From: Arthrinium phaeospermum
Taxonomy: Eukaryota > Ascomycota > Sordariomycetes > Amphisphaeriales > Apiosporaceae
Reading direction: 5' to 3'
Assembly (NCBI GenBank): GCA_006503535.1
Contig: QYRS01000012.1
Span: 1,302,001-1,366,000 of the forward strand
Length of the DNA: 64,000 nt
The position numbers and the translations under genes were made by a program. Every line of letters starts with the position of its first letter. Within the stretch, counting starts at the first letter, position 1. Shown here one piece after another: positions 31,760 through 44,529 of the stretch. Below the pieces are notes generated by a model that saw nothing but the letters and a program-made list of their open reading frames with translations, had not been told where the DNA came from and made no database searches.

Positions 31760-33703
31760 CTAGAGGGTGAGCTATCTAGCTGCTTAGATTAACGGGAGTG
31801 GGCGAAGAGGAGCGGGTGCTAGGATATATAAAGCGCTCTTCTAGGAGAGGCTGCTATTATAGAGAAAGGGGCATGCTTGCGACGTTTATTCGCATCATGG
31901 CTCAATAAGTACGTACATAGCTATCTCCTACACCGACGTGGGTGGACGGGATAGTGCAAAGGAACAGAACTCATTTTTTTCGGGCATCTGACACTGGACA
32001 AACCGACTGGGGAATTATTGTATTATACCTGAATTGGCGTGCATTTGTATGGCGACTATATATGTTGGTTGGGGTGGCATTTGAGGCGGCAACTGTATCG
32101 CAGGTGGTTTCTTGTGGCAATGAGCTGAGTGCTCGAGGTCCTATTATACCCAACTAAAATCAAAATCGTTCGAGTGCTATTACGAGTAAAACCTACACAC
32201 GGCCAATGTTTTGAATGCTTCATAGCCCAGATCCCATGGCCAGTTCTCACCCAAAGCCATCGACCTGTCAGAATGCGTGCCCTCATGGAGAAAGTTGTGA
32301 AGACTGGCGATGTGTTGAATAGCCACAACGTTTGGGACCTTCCCTGTGACGCGGAGCATTTCCTAAAACCCAGTTCAGCTGGCATCCGGTCTTCACAACG
32401 CCGACTACCGTAACGAGGAGGGAATATCGGAGCCGGCGCCGGCGCATAGGTTCTAGTGGCTGGATGGGTGTCACCGCGAGGGCGTCCGGGCAGAAGCCGG
32501 GCAAGTCCGCCATCAGGAAGGTTCACTAAACCGTGGCCACGTACGTCCGATCTTCTCCTGGGGAATGTTTCTAGATTGACGGATTCTGTGTAATTGAGTC
32601 CAAGCGACGAGAATTTGCGGGCAAGACAGGAGTGGGAACCGGAGCTCGAGAGGTCCACGCTATCGCTCTTGGCTGCTCGAATATGGTGTGCAGAAGAATA
32701 TGGGGTTCGATTCAAGACCTGCACTGAGACTGGATGGAATATGCTACTATTGGGATTTCAATTACTTCATGCCCACTTGTTCCCGCACTGGGTCGTGAGT
32801 CAATCATATACAATCGCGTCGAATACTCCACGACCCATGTACCGGTCATCCCATGTTACGTATGATGCTTGCAATCTACCAGATGACCGGTAATGCTGGT
32901 AGAGGAATATTGTGCGCGAGGGCACCGTTAGCGAGACGAATTATCTATTTTGATCCTCTCGCTCTCGCTCTCACTGCAAGCCACGCATCCATGGACAGAC
33001 GAAACCGAGTTGACATTTGGATAAAAACATGTGATACAATGATTCCGGGGAAAATGGACTGCCGGATTCCGTGGTTGTCCATTTTAGGTAGCTTCGCCCT
33101 GGGGTGGGAACTAGGATCCTCCCAGGCTTAGTGCAGATCTGCGTCACTCATCTTGGGGGGCTGATAGATCAAACCGCCCTTTCTGCTCATCAATGCACTT
33201 TCCGCCAAATGACTCCTGATGTATATCCAGCACGCATAGAGCGCATGCAAAGCGTTGTCTTGTCGCGTTGAATCTTTTCAGCGGCCTCAAATCTTGCCCG
33301 AGACCAGGAGGAGTTGTTGCTGCCTTGTCGCCCTTCTCCTGTGCATACAGTACCTGCTCTCTTGGCAGCTCCATCAAAAAGCATCAGCGACAAGCCCTGA
33401 ACCTACCTAAAAGCAACCTACTAGTTAGGAGAGCTTGGTACCTACCAGACTACTACGGAGGTAGCTCTCCAATTGCGGACCTCAGGGTACCTTACGTGAC
33501 GGACGACGTAAAGCGACTGATCGAACGAACGAACTTGATCCAACCTACCGATTCACCAACCTGGCCCTTCGCATATTGCAACCGACAACCCCCCAAACCC
33601 GCCCGCCAGCCTTGCCATCGAAAGCCAGGGCGCCCCAGCGACATCCTGAAGCTGGGAGAACATGGTAGAGAGTCCTCTCGCATCATCAGGACAAATTGCC
33701 TGA
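31760..33703. other. Long intergenic region
   Basis: About 1.9 kb with no convincing gene. Overlapping frames on both strands (the longest, 32056-32724 minus, encodes 222 residues) lack domains, signals and codon bias. A short CTCGCT repeat lies near 32957-32975. The last 350 bp serve as promoter and leader of the VPS9/ankyrin gene. Confidence 0.45.
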
Positions 33704-36700
33704 ATGCAACCCTTGAATCCTTTCCTGGCCGCCTTCTTCCGACCGGGCAACCCCATTGTCGGCCAGTGCTCGCCCGTCCACCACTATATCATCCTCGTTC
33801 CGACCGCCGAGTTCCTTCTTACCTCCCGCGAGACCGAGGCTGGATCGCCGACTGCAGAGGTTATTGCATCTGAAGATTTCCTCGGAAGCCATGTGCTCAA
33901 GATCCCCAGCAGTGCGGCTACAGCGGGAGGGAAAGATGCCGGCGTGGGCAACTTGCGCGAGCTGAGAGGCAAGGCGCGCCAATATAACACAGTAAACGGG
34001 AGGAGCGTCGTCATCAAGGACGCCTTCGTCTACAGCAACAAAGGTTTGTATGGTTCTTCTGGCGAGCCACACCCCTCGATCGTGGCCCTGCAATCGCCGC
34101 CTCATCCTGACTGATCTCACTCTCGCAGGATTCCGAACGCTTGCTCAAGCCCAGATTCTTGGCGATATAATATGGTATGCTGACGCGCTCGAACCGAGAC
34201 AATGGCTCATCTACTATATCTCCCGGCCGTTGGTGGGCACGTGGGAGGAGATTCCGATTCCGAGAGCCATCTTCATAGAGGGCATGGCCAAGGCAATAAT
34301 GGCTAATATGAAGGAAACCGCCGCCATCGAGAATGGAGAACCCAGCCTGCCGAGGAAGAAGGAAGTCAAGAGCTTTCATGACCTTTTGAACCACTTCCCC
34401 GCTATCGCGCGGCAAATGCAACCTGGCCTCGAGAAGCTCTTCCGCGAGTTCACCAACGTCTTTGAGCGGCCTCTGCCCCCGCCGCCCTCAGCTTCTCACA
34501 TTCCCGATCCTACGCCGGACGGCCCGATCGCCACTGCTATGAAGAAGGCCCGGTCGAACAGCGTGTCTGTTCGGAGGCAGAGTGTTCCGGATACTAACGG
34601 GATTGAGGGCCATCAGATGGCCAGAAGTTTCTTTACCGAGGAAGATGAGGACGTCATGAGAGCCTCGTTGGAGACGGCTGTGACCACAGCAATCGATCTG
34701 TTCCAAAATGTCGATAAGCAGCAACTGTCGATGTTGGGTGCCACCACGGAGCTTACTGGGCCCATAGTTGAGCGCCTCATCGAACGATATGTGGCCGAGA
34801 ATGTCCACAACTTCATATGGACACGGTTAGCAGCCATGCGCCGTCGAGAGGATCTAGAGTTGGAAGCCAAGATTCGCCAGATGGAGCATATTGACATTTC
34901 GCAACTCGGTCTGGCGATTGAGGGCGGACTACCAGAGAAGCATAAGCTTGTGATCAGTCTCGGTCGAGCTGTGGAGGAGTTCGGGAAGATGTCTGCCGCT
35001 TTATGCCCGCAGGAGATGATGGAGCTGCTGCTGTCTACCATGAAGTCCGTGACGAATCTCACTGAACAGACACGGCCAGAGATTAGCGGTACTTCAGGAG
35101 CGGAAAAGCCGCCCCTTACCATCAACGCCGACACGCTTGTATCGCTGCTTCTGTTTGTGGTCATCAGAGCTGGTGTGAAAAACCTACAGGCTCGCTTAAA
35201 CTATATTCGTCACTTCATTTTCATCGACGATGTCGAAAGCGGCGAAATGGGCTATGCCGTGAGCACATTCGAAGCTGTCCTGTCTTACCTCCAACGAGAT
35301 TCCAGCGGCCTCAGACGTGCCAGTCGCCGCAATAAAGCTCTCTGGGACGCCACATCCAAAGGCGAGTTAGGGGAATTGAAGAGGATCATGGATCCGGACG
35401 CCGACGCAGTCGAAGATGATATAGATGAGGTCGATCAATCGCCTGTTTCGAGCCGGGCCCCTTCCGTGACTTGGAGTATGATCAACGAAAATTCTAGGAG
35501 GTCTTCTGGCACCTATACCCTGTCGGAGCCTTACTCCAAGGGATCTGGGCTCAGCCATGTGTTCCCTTTTCAAACCGATGGGACGGAAGATGTACAAGGC
35601 CTACTCCGAAAACGTGTCAAGAAGGTCTCGATGGATATACGGAGTATGTCCAGCGGGTCAGAGTTCTCGTATCGCTCCAGAGCTACAAGTGTCGTGACAA
35701 CAGGTAGCGGTCTCGAAGGAGATACAACTGCCGCCCGTCTTTGTCAAACACAGGACTCCTCTGGAGAGTCCATACCGATGATGGCAGTTCAGCATGGACG
35801 ACCTGAGACCCTGAAATATCTCCTTTCACTGAACGAGTTCTATCCACCGGAGATGATCTTGCAGGATGTCAACAATTCGAACACTACCCTTCTGAATGCC
35901 GCCGTTCAGCTTGGTCATACCGAACTGATCGACATAATACTGAACTTTATCACCAGCTCGGTCAGCTCTGCGCAAGTCAAGAGCTATCTGGCGTTACAGG
36001 ACAATATGGGTCGGAGCATCGCGCATTACCTGTTCCACGCGCCATATCTAATCCGGCGGATTGGCAAATTGCTGCCCTGGAGGCAAAAAGACAAAAATGG
36101 CCTGACTCCGCTCTTTGCATTATGCAGATCATACGACCATATAGATTACTATGCGATGGTCGAAACTGGGCTCGAAGCGGCAACCGAAGCGCAAGGCGAC
36201 GGGCAACCGCTGCACTTGGATGATCATGTGGACTCTAAAGGAAACACGTTGTTGCATATTGTGCACGACGCGCTGCTGATTATGAAGATATTACAGCATT
36301 GTGATGTGGACGTCAACGCTACCAACGAGAAGAAGTTCACAGCGCTCATGGTCGCCAGCAAGTATGGCCGTTTCGATGTCGTTCGCTCACTCTACGGGGA
36401 CCCGCGTGTCGATGTCGCCGCCAAAGAGCTACGAGGCTTGACAGCCGTCGAGTTAGCAAAGGATGACGAGGTGCGGAATAGGATCGACGACCTGACTTTG
36501 TTCTCGATGCCTTCCGGCGACGATGCCCGCGTGACGGGCGTAGTCCGGTCTTTTTTCGTCGAGGACGCTACCATCCGCCTCGTCATCAAGTCCGGGGCCC
36601 CAAACAGCGACAATAGCTTCACCGTGACGACTTGTCGGCGGTCGATGGCCGATTTCGACAGGCTAGCCCACTTGCTCTCAATTGAGAATCCAGCATCCTG

Positions 36701-37952
36701 GATCCCCAACCCTGCGGGTCAACGCTCGCCCTTCCAGATACCAAGCAAACCGTCTCGCGCAGTGCTGAAGGATATCCAGACACGTACCGACTGGTTCCTC
36801 AAGATACTCCTTGCACACCCTACCTTTGCGACGCATGAAATGTTATGGGAGTTCTTTCTGGTTCCAGATCTGCAGGCCGAGATGATGGAGCAACGAAGTA
36901 AGCTGAAGGCTGAGACGAGGGCGGAGAAAGTACGTGAAGAGATGGAGCCACTGGAAGACATGCGCGAGGTGGAACAATTTGTCGACCATGCGCGGGACAT
37001 GGTCCGAAGTGTCAACTACTCGACAAAGAGCGTTGCGAGACGATCCAATGCGGTGAGCGTTGTAGCCACTGGTAAGTCTGGCCCATTCCCTCCTACGTTC
37101 GACCACCGAGCTGAACCTCAGATGATAGATCTCTACGATGCCACTGCGCTATGGTCGAAGCAAGTCTCCAACCTAGCATTCTTACCTCCAACCTATGTTT
37201 CGGCCATCGAAACTTATACACGTACTCTGCTCCCACAAGCAGGGTTGCCTTCCACAACCCTACATACTTCTCTCCTAGCTCTACAGTCTACGATTGCTGC
37301 GATGCTGGCAGCCCTCGCGCGGCCGCCACAGCTTGTAGCCCAGATCATCTCTACCCGAAAAAGCATAGAGCGTTCATACAACTCACTTTCACGATCTACA
37401 CGATGGCCACTTGGCTTGTTAGATGAGACCCGCCAACGCATGAACGAAGAAAAGGAGGAACGAGCCAAAGAAAAGGTGAAGGAGGTAGAGGAGCTAGGCA
37501 GGGAGCTTCGATACACCCAACAAGTCGTGGCAGGTGAACTTGCGGGCTGGCAAGACATGCATGAAAAGATGGCCAGGCGGGCAATCCGGGAGTTTGCCAG
37601 GGGCATGGTGGTCCAGGAGAGATGCAGACTCGACGGGCTTCGTAGGGCACTCAGGAGGCTAAAAGAGGTCGATCCGGGCCCAGTGGAAGTGGAACCTCCT
37701 CCCACCACTCAGGTGGACGGCGTCGTGGACGAACTCGAGATGATCAAGGCAAGGCAAGGACAGGCCGATAATGAGGAGGTCCAGGCAGTAAGGGCAGCCT
37801 CGGCTACCCAGGAAGATGTGCCGCTGGGTGGCGAGCCCCTCATCTCCATGGAGAACGGCAGCATTCAAGGGCCGCCAGCCATCTCAAGTGAGGGTGGCGA
37901 GTCCAGTGCCATGGGTGCTGCTGGAGGGGCTTCCTTGAATGCTACGCTATAG
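33704..37952 (+). CDS. VPS9/ankyrin/PX endosomal protein (Vrl1/VARP-like)
   Basis: Exons 33704-34043, 34129-37071 and 37129-37952; about 1368 residues. The second intron (37072-37128, GTAAGT...TAG, 57 nt) is inferred: it is divisible by three, so the frame stays open if it is retained. Domains in order: an N-terminal block (FLAAFFRPGNPIVGQCSPVH, then IPRAIFIEGMAKAIM); a VPS9 GEF domain (about 395-510; NADTLVSLLLFVVIRAGVKN and SGEMGYAVSTFEAVLSYL); ankyrin repeats (about 655-895; NTTLLNAAVQLGHTELIDII, GNTLLHIVHDALL, FTALMVASKYGRFDVV); a PX-like domain (about 910-1027); and a C-terminal coiled coil. VPS9 domains activate Rab5 GTPases. This order resembles yeast Vrl1 of the endosomal VINE complex, itself related to animal VARP. 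Confidence 0.85.
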
Positions 37953-40900
37953 ACGCATGTCGGGTAATCGTTGTCCTTACGGCCAAATGATGATAGAATA
38001 GAGGCCTAGACAACGCGGCTTGGACATGAACCATTTGAATAGAGCAGCCATCCGGCTCACCATCATCACATGAGCACGAAAGCCCTCAAGTATTGCATGC
38101 CAATATCGAAGGGCCACATATACAAGCCAAAGCCCCCTCCCACTTGTAGCGAGGCGTGCCGGTGGCGAACTCCCAGACTGAATGTAGGGCATCGAGTGAC
38201 GTTGTCCTACGAGCGAAACGAGTGTGTGGGACAACGCGGCGTCCATCCACCACGAGGTTCCTTCTCTCACACAGACAGAACCAGTTAGAGGCAGCCCATC
38301 AGGACTTTATCCCTTCCCCGACGTGTGAGATCAGCTCTTCAGAAGTGGCAGTGTCGGTACATGGGGTTTCGGAGTTGGTCGAGTAATGGGCCGTACCATC
38401 CAGCACCAGACACCAAACCAAGCCCGAGCTACATATTACGACCAGCCCGGGCCAGATCACATAAGACAAAAAGATCACCGCTACTTTAAGTCATGGCCCA
38501 AGGCAAGTATCCTAGAAAGGCAGCGGAAACTGGCACCATCTGGACGGTTTGGCCCCCTGCATACGAGGTGTAGTGAACGACGTGGCTTCCCAGCCACTTG
38601 ACTTATGAATTTTGAATATGTCCCGGACGGGATGATGTTTGTGTTGAGCCAGACTCGAGCCGGCGTATTCCTCCGCCCCCCGATTGTCTATGAGTTGTAT
38701 ACTAGGAACATGGATGCCCATGGGTAATGCATATTGCAACGGTAGATGGGCTAGTCAGTGAGTCATTCTTCCTAGTCGCAATATGCAGAAGCGACCCCCG
38801 AAAAGACGATCATGACGATGCGCTGGTTGCTGGTCATAGCTCCCTACATAGTCAACCCCGGCAGCATATCCACCGACGGGTAGAAAACCAGTCATACATG
38901 CATGCAGCCTAAGGCCACGAGCTGCTCAGGAGAGAGCCTCTAGAGCCGAGATGGGAAACCTGAAACACTCAAACAAAATGTTTCAAGAGCGGCTTCCCGC
39001 CAGTCCGGAGTGGACAGGCGAGCTAAAATGCTAAGGAAACATTTTGAAGGCTTCCAGGCCAATCGACCCGAAAGCAACACGCTCGCGAGGGTGGGGTGGA
39101 CGTGGTCCGACCTCCCGATTGGGCTGAAGTCAAGCTCGCGCCGCATGGGAAGGTGGGCGCGTGCTGATGTGCCAATCAGATTCGCCAAGGAGAGGGGACG
39201 AGGGGGTCTCTGCTTTTCTCGCTCAACCTTCGCGCCTCACTCGCTCCCTCGACAGTCCTCACGTGGCTAGTACATAGCAGGGCGAACGTATTTACGCGCC
39301 CGCGACGGGTGAGAGAGTGCGGCTGTGCAAAGGAAAAATACGTATTCCCACACGCGCGCGCGGTTGACGATGGATGGCATGAAGATGATGAGATGACGGG
39401 CGAAAATCAGACGGGCTGGCTGCCCCCGGACCCCGGAAGCTGTCACGGGTCTGTTCGGTATGCGCAACCGCCGCCCAAGCAGCTGACCATGACCGACCGC
39501 AACCAGCCCCCTCGCCTTGTGAGACAAGCGCTCGCTGGCAGATCCGGCCGCTTGCAATCTCACACGGCAAAGCTGGTGCTCCAGGGCAATGTCACAGGGG
39601 CCTTTAGGCGCTGTAGCGGCCGATCTGCCCCCAATTTCCACCGTATTATGCACTGGAATTGCTGAGCCAGGTAGAGCTCATCATCTGGGTCCCGGTTTTT
39701 TGCTTATGCTCTCTGCCATATCGTAGCCGCTGGATGACTAAACGCGCGGGGCGGCTACACGCAGCGCAGCGCAAATTCGGACTCTCTCTTGCACTGTCGC
39801 TCGCCGTCTTTTGGGACTGTCTCATTTCCGTAGGCGCCTACTTACTTTCCCTACCAAGTTTCCGTTCTGACTGCTGCCCCCAAAGCTTAAGCGGGCGACA
39901 AAAATAGTAGCAGCAGCCCGTAATGCATTTCTACATGCCTATCCGTACTTTACATTACATTGACGGAATGAAGCGGCAAATCACCCGCGATCTTCAAGGA
40001 CAGTTATCGAATGGATGTAGTCAGCAGGACACGCACGGGCTTGCCCTTCGTCAATGGCACAGCTAGACGAGAACTTTGACTGGTAGTACTGGCGCTTGAA
40101 AGATACTACGTTACCGCGCAATGCAGACATAAGTCAATAATGAATGGCTTTCATGGACGAGCAGGTGCACGCAGGTGCATGCACAAAAGCACTGCTGCCC
40201 AAGTCACGCTAGCCATTGTCCTCTGAGGAAGGGCGACGGCGTCGCGAGGTTTTCTGGTTCGTCGCGACAACACCCTTCCTCCGACACGGGCACGCATCGC
40301 ATCGCATCGCATCGCATCGCGACGTGGACGAGTCCGGCGAGCAATGGTCGTGTCGAATTGGAGTTTAGCTCCAGTCACCCATGTTACCGGATAGGTGTAT
40401 GTCCCCCACAGCGCGTTTGGCGGGCACGATGCTTTCCCATCCCACAAAAACAAAAAAGCAACTAGGAAAGCGAGGCTAATGCAGCCCGAACCCACCATGT
40501 GTCTATATTTGAGTGAGTCATAGACGCCAGGCTTCGGGCTAGCTGCATGGAACGATGCAGCATTTTCTGCAAGGTCTGCATTGAGCGATGGGATTGGCGG
40601 CCACTTGTACCGACCTGGATGGGGCTCATACTGTATTGGCAGTAGGGAATAGGGAAGAAAACACACCCTGAAAAGGCTATCAATCCTGTGAGAATCCAGC
40701 GAACCCACCGAGTGCGCCAATTCGAGCTTGGACGGTGCTGGGTATTTGGCTTCTCCGGCCTCTGATTGGCTGGCGGCCTTTGATGGCTGGACAAGGGTCG
40801 TCAACGACTATCAACGGGGAACGACGATGTACTGTTGCTGCTTGCATTGGCTTCCGCTCTGGTCGCAGGGAGCCAGACCGTCCATACTGCATACCGGGAT

Positions 40901-41658
40901 GGGATACTCCCAAGATCTATCCATCTGCCGCCTATGTGGCATGTACTCATACTATATGGCCCCACCCAACCTAATCTTTTCTTCTGTAGGTGAAGGAAGC
41001 GGAACCGCACATCAACCTCAACCCAGCCCAAAGCCAGGCCGACCTCCCGTCTGGACCAAGAAACCCATCCACAAGAGTGGTTCGGGCTCTTGCATACACA
41101 CCCGTGAAGAAAAAAATAATCAAGGGCGAGCCGAATGGGCTTGTAGCTTTTCCTTCTCCACGTTTCAGAAATGCGGTATTCATGTACACGCATACCTCAT
41201 CTCGTCGAGTCGACGTGTGCCCGAGTGGGCTGATGATGGCCTATCCCTCGCGAGGATAAGAGGACCGGCTTCCCTCCTCTCAACCTGTCGTTCCCTTTTC
41301 GTCCATATGCTCTTTCCATCCAACTGCTCCAGTCCAATACAATTCTTTCTTATTTCCTCCTGTCGTCTATTGTTTTGAAACTTGTTACTAGATCTCCATA
41401 AAGAGGTTGGCCGCCAGTTACGCGACCCTGGATATCCCTCTTCTTGCTTCACAGCAACTTACACACACAAAACATCTCTCGCCCTCATCTCGTAAAATCT
41501 TGCTTCACAGCTCGACAATAACAACGACGAAAAATCAAAACAAAATAAGCAAGCAAGAAACACACTCACGACGGAGCTGGTCTCCAAACCCTTGTTTCCA
41601 ATAATTATCAACTGTTGTCCAGGCTAGACAACAGCCCGCCCCATCCACATCTCTCGAC
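37953..41658. other. 3.7-kb region without a recognised gene
   Basis: Both strands carry overlapping frames of 70-217 codons (the longest 40151-40804 minus and 40728-41378 plus), but none has domains, signal peptides or splice-supported extensions. The region holds an 11-bp inverted repeat (38974-38984 and 39036-39046) and a GCATC x5 array (40294-40318). The last 300 bp before 41659 are C/T-rich, then A/C-rich, as in a long 5' leader. It may be a large regulatory region for the gene at 41659, or hide a non-coding RNA. Confidence 0.4.
40294..40318 (+). repeat. GCATC pentanucleotide microsatellite, five units
   Basis: Five perfect tandem GCATC units followed by GC. The unit is not a multiple of three, so any frame across it would shift with length change, which argues against coding use. 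Confidence 0.8.
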
Positions 41659-43416
41659 ATGGCTTCGTAAGTATACCGGTCCCACTATATCCACCCTCAC
41701 TTATACGGGGCGACATGATTGGGCTAACACCACCTCCACCACAGTCTGGCAGCAGACATGTCTTTTGACTTCCAAGACTTCACATTCCCGTCCTGCGAGC
41801 CGGCCACCCCGCCGAGCTTCTCTTTTGACCCGTCTCTGCTCGAGATCCCCTATCATCCCGGGCATGCTCGCTCAAGCTCGTATGGCTCCTTCTGCTCCAC
41901 CATCGAGTCGTCGCCCTCCGACTCGGTCAGCACCCGCGTCACCACGCCCTCGAGGTCTCCTCCTCCTGTCCGCCAACATGGCCCGGTCTTGTTGCCCAAG
42001 ATCCGATCTCAGGACCAAGCCATTGAGAACCCTCCCAAGCGTGTCAAGACCACGCCGACGCCCATTTCCAAGTCCAAGTCGAGGCGCCAGGCAAGCACTC
42101 GCCCGTCTCATGCTCGTAGCTACACCAACCCCGAGACTCTGAACCACTTTGCCAACTCGTACTTCGCCCCCGCTGCTGAGGAGCAGAACCAGTTCTCCCA
42201 GTCGCTCATGTGCTCTCCCGTCATCTTCCCTCAGGATGACATGCACTCTCGCCGCGCATCCACTTGCAGCCTTGACGGCTCCGCGCTTGAGAAGTATGGT
42301 TTCCCCACCTACCGCCAGATGCCATCGTATGTGCCCTCGGCCCCCCAGGCCCAGGTTGAGCAGTTCATGTATGCTCCCCAGTACACACCCCGTGCTCCGT
42401 CGCCCCTCAGCATGGCATCCACCCCCGAGCCAGTCCAGTCCACGACTCTCATGAACTACCTCACCACTTCCAACCCGGCCCCGTCCTTGGTGCGCACAAT
42501 CTCCTTCCCTCTGCGGGATCCCAACACCAAGCACTTCTGGTGGGATGTAAGACAGATCCGCCCCTGGAGCTCCTTCAATGCCTCCACCATCCTCTCTCTG
42601 CCTAGTGCCTCGGCTCTTCTCAACTGCCCTGTCCCGGCCCCTCTGCTGTCCCAGCCGTCGACCTCGGCGCGCAACCCCGAGACAGAGGCTGCCCTCCACG
42701 GCATCTACAGCGCGTACTACCTGCCCAAGCTCAACGCGGCGCTCTCCATCTCTTCGCAGCGCCCGCTGCAGTTCTCCGTCCCCACTACCAAGTCCCTGTC
42801 CCCCAACACTGACCACGTCTTTGTTGCCAACGTGGCCGGAGAGTCTTCCAACGCTGCCGCCATCTTCGGTGGCAAGCCCAATGCTCGCGTGGTTGGCCTG
42901 GTCAAGAGCTTCGACCGTTTCAACACGGGCATGCGCGTCGAAGGCAACATCAAGCGCGTCGAGTACCTCCGCGGCCTCGCGCATCTGCACCACATCATGC
43001 GCGAGCACGGCTGCCGCTACGGCTTCATCCTCACCGAGATCGAGCTCGTCATTGTGCGCAACGGCAGCGAGAGCGTGCCCCACTTCGGCTACCTCGAGGT
43101 CACCAGCGTCCAGCTGGCGGCCACGGGCACCGAGGACAACGACGGCGAGCAGAAGCTGACGGCCTGCCTGGCCCTCTGGGGCCTGTGCATGATGGCCAAC
43201 GACGAGCCGGCCCCCGGCCAGGCTACCTGGAAGTCCGAGATTGGCGCGCCGGCCGAGGGCACGCGCCGCAAGGCCCTGCCCAAGGACGACTGGATGCCGC
43301 AGCCCCAGCTTGCTGAGAAGCGCGAGGCTAAGCGGGCTCGAGGCTGGGTGCTCCCCGAGGACCCCGTGGGACGCAAGGAGCTCGGCAAGCGTGGTGTGCG
43401 GTACGGTGGTTGCTAA
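41659..43416 (+). CDS. Conserved-looking protein of unknown function with disordered N-terminus
   Basis: Two exons, 41659-41666 (only 8 nt, ATGGCTTC) and 41745-43416, giving 559 residues beginning MASLAADMSFDFQDFTFPSC; translation could also start at the in-exon ATG 41758. The N-terminal 260 residues are Ser/Pro/Thr-rich and disordered, with a basic patch (PPKRVKTTPTPISKSKSRR) that could be a nuclear signal. From about residue 265 a folded part follows: DPNTKHFWWDVRQIRPWSSF, GLVKSFDRFNTGMRVEGNIK, LAHLHHIMREHGCRYGFILT, and LTACLALWGLCMMA. The last block recalls fungal proteins whose N-terminal region has a nuclease-like fold, but that is a weak impression. Codons are strongly C-biased, suggesting good expression. 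No function is assigned. Confidence 0.8.
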
Positions 43417-44529
43417 AAGCCTTGGTCGGCTGGGAAAGAAAGAGACCTAGGCTGGTCCCAGGTCTTTTCACACACACACTTTTAGATTACGGGATAATGA
43501 TTTGGGCATATGACATGGGTTTGACGATATTTATGATGATGGAAACGACGGGCTTGATGAAAATAAGGGGAGGTGTTTTAGGGACTTGTCATTGGACTGG
43601 AGCATTCATTATATCAGATCCAGCGCAGATCACGATGGCTACATCAGAGCTTACTTATTTTTTAATGATACACTCATTCTTGATATTACATACATGCATA
43701 TTTGTTCATGATGTCGTCCGGGTCTTGTTATGAAAGTTTTTATTTGTCGCTTCACGATATAGAATGCACAACCACTGATATTCGCCAAGATTCGTGGGTG
43801 GTCTATTACTATCTGTGCCGCATATCTTCGAGATCATTAATGATGTTCTATTGCAGTGCTATTCTTGCACAAGAAAGCCATTAGGTCTCAAGCTCCCATG
43901 TGCCTACCTCAACATGAATTGACTTGTTCAGTATGTCGTACTTGCCCATTAAGGTGCCAATGCCATTTCCCAATCAGCACAATTCGCCGCATGGTAGGAC
44001 CGAGGCACTTCCCAGCTTCCTCCATTGATTACAGATCACAGCTAATACTTGCCATCTATACTTCAGGAAAGAGACACGCCCAGGCTGTGGGGAGCTGCGA
44101 ATCGGGAAAGGCCGGGCCTAAACCCTCCAAAGCAATTCAGCAACTACCAAAGGGCCAGGCGTGATGGAAGGCGCAAGAGGCTGCTATGACGTAAGTACCG
44201 TCTTCTGCAGGACTTGAGAATGAAACTCATGTGCCGGAAAATGGAAGGTACATCATGGGCCATTCATTGCCATATAGTTGCCCCCACCCTCCGACGACGG
44301 GACCTCAAAACCATCTCATCTACAAAGGAACCCCCAAACCATCTGACCCAACAACCACTTCCCACGCTCCAGACCGACTTCTATCAATACCCACGGTACT
44401 CCCATTTCTTTCTTGGAACATATTGATTTACTCCAATACACTTCAGAAAACCAGGCTCGAGTTCTTGGTGACCTTGTTCGATTGTCATATCCACCGCTTC
44501 AATATTGCTCTTGCCTCTGTGATCGCACC
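43417..44529. other. Intergenic region
   Basis: About 1.1 kb after the unknown protein gene. AT-rich from about 43480 to 43860. Frames such as 43410-43733 plus are low in information and lie in the 3' flank. No gene is seen. Confidence 0.45.

Noticed and set aside
32056..32724. 222-codon minus-strand frame in the intergenic gap
   Set aside because: No domain, signal or codon bias, and it overlaps frames on the other strand.
37072..37121. 50-nt intron ending at CTCAG in the VPS9 gene
   Set aside because: Shifts frame; the 57-nt version ending at GATAG keeps it.
40151..40804. 217-codon minus-strand frame
   Set aside because: Runs across the GCATC pentamer array and shows no domains; length-changing repeats would shift it.
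41872..43083. 403-codon minus-strand frame
   Set aside because: Antisense to the unknown protein gene, whose plus-strand frame has normal composition and a spliced start.
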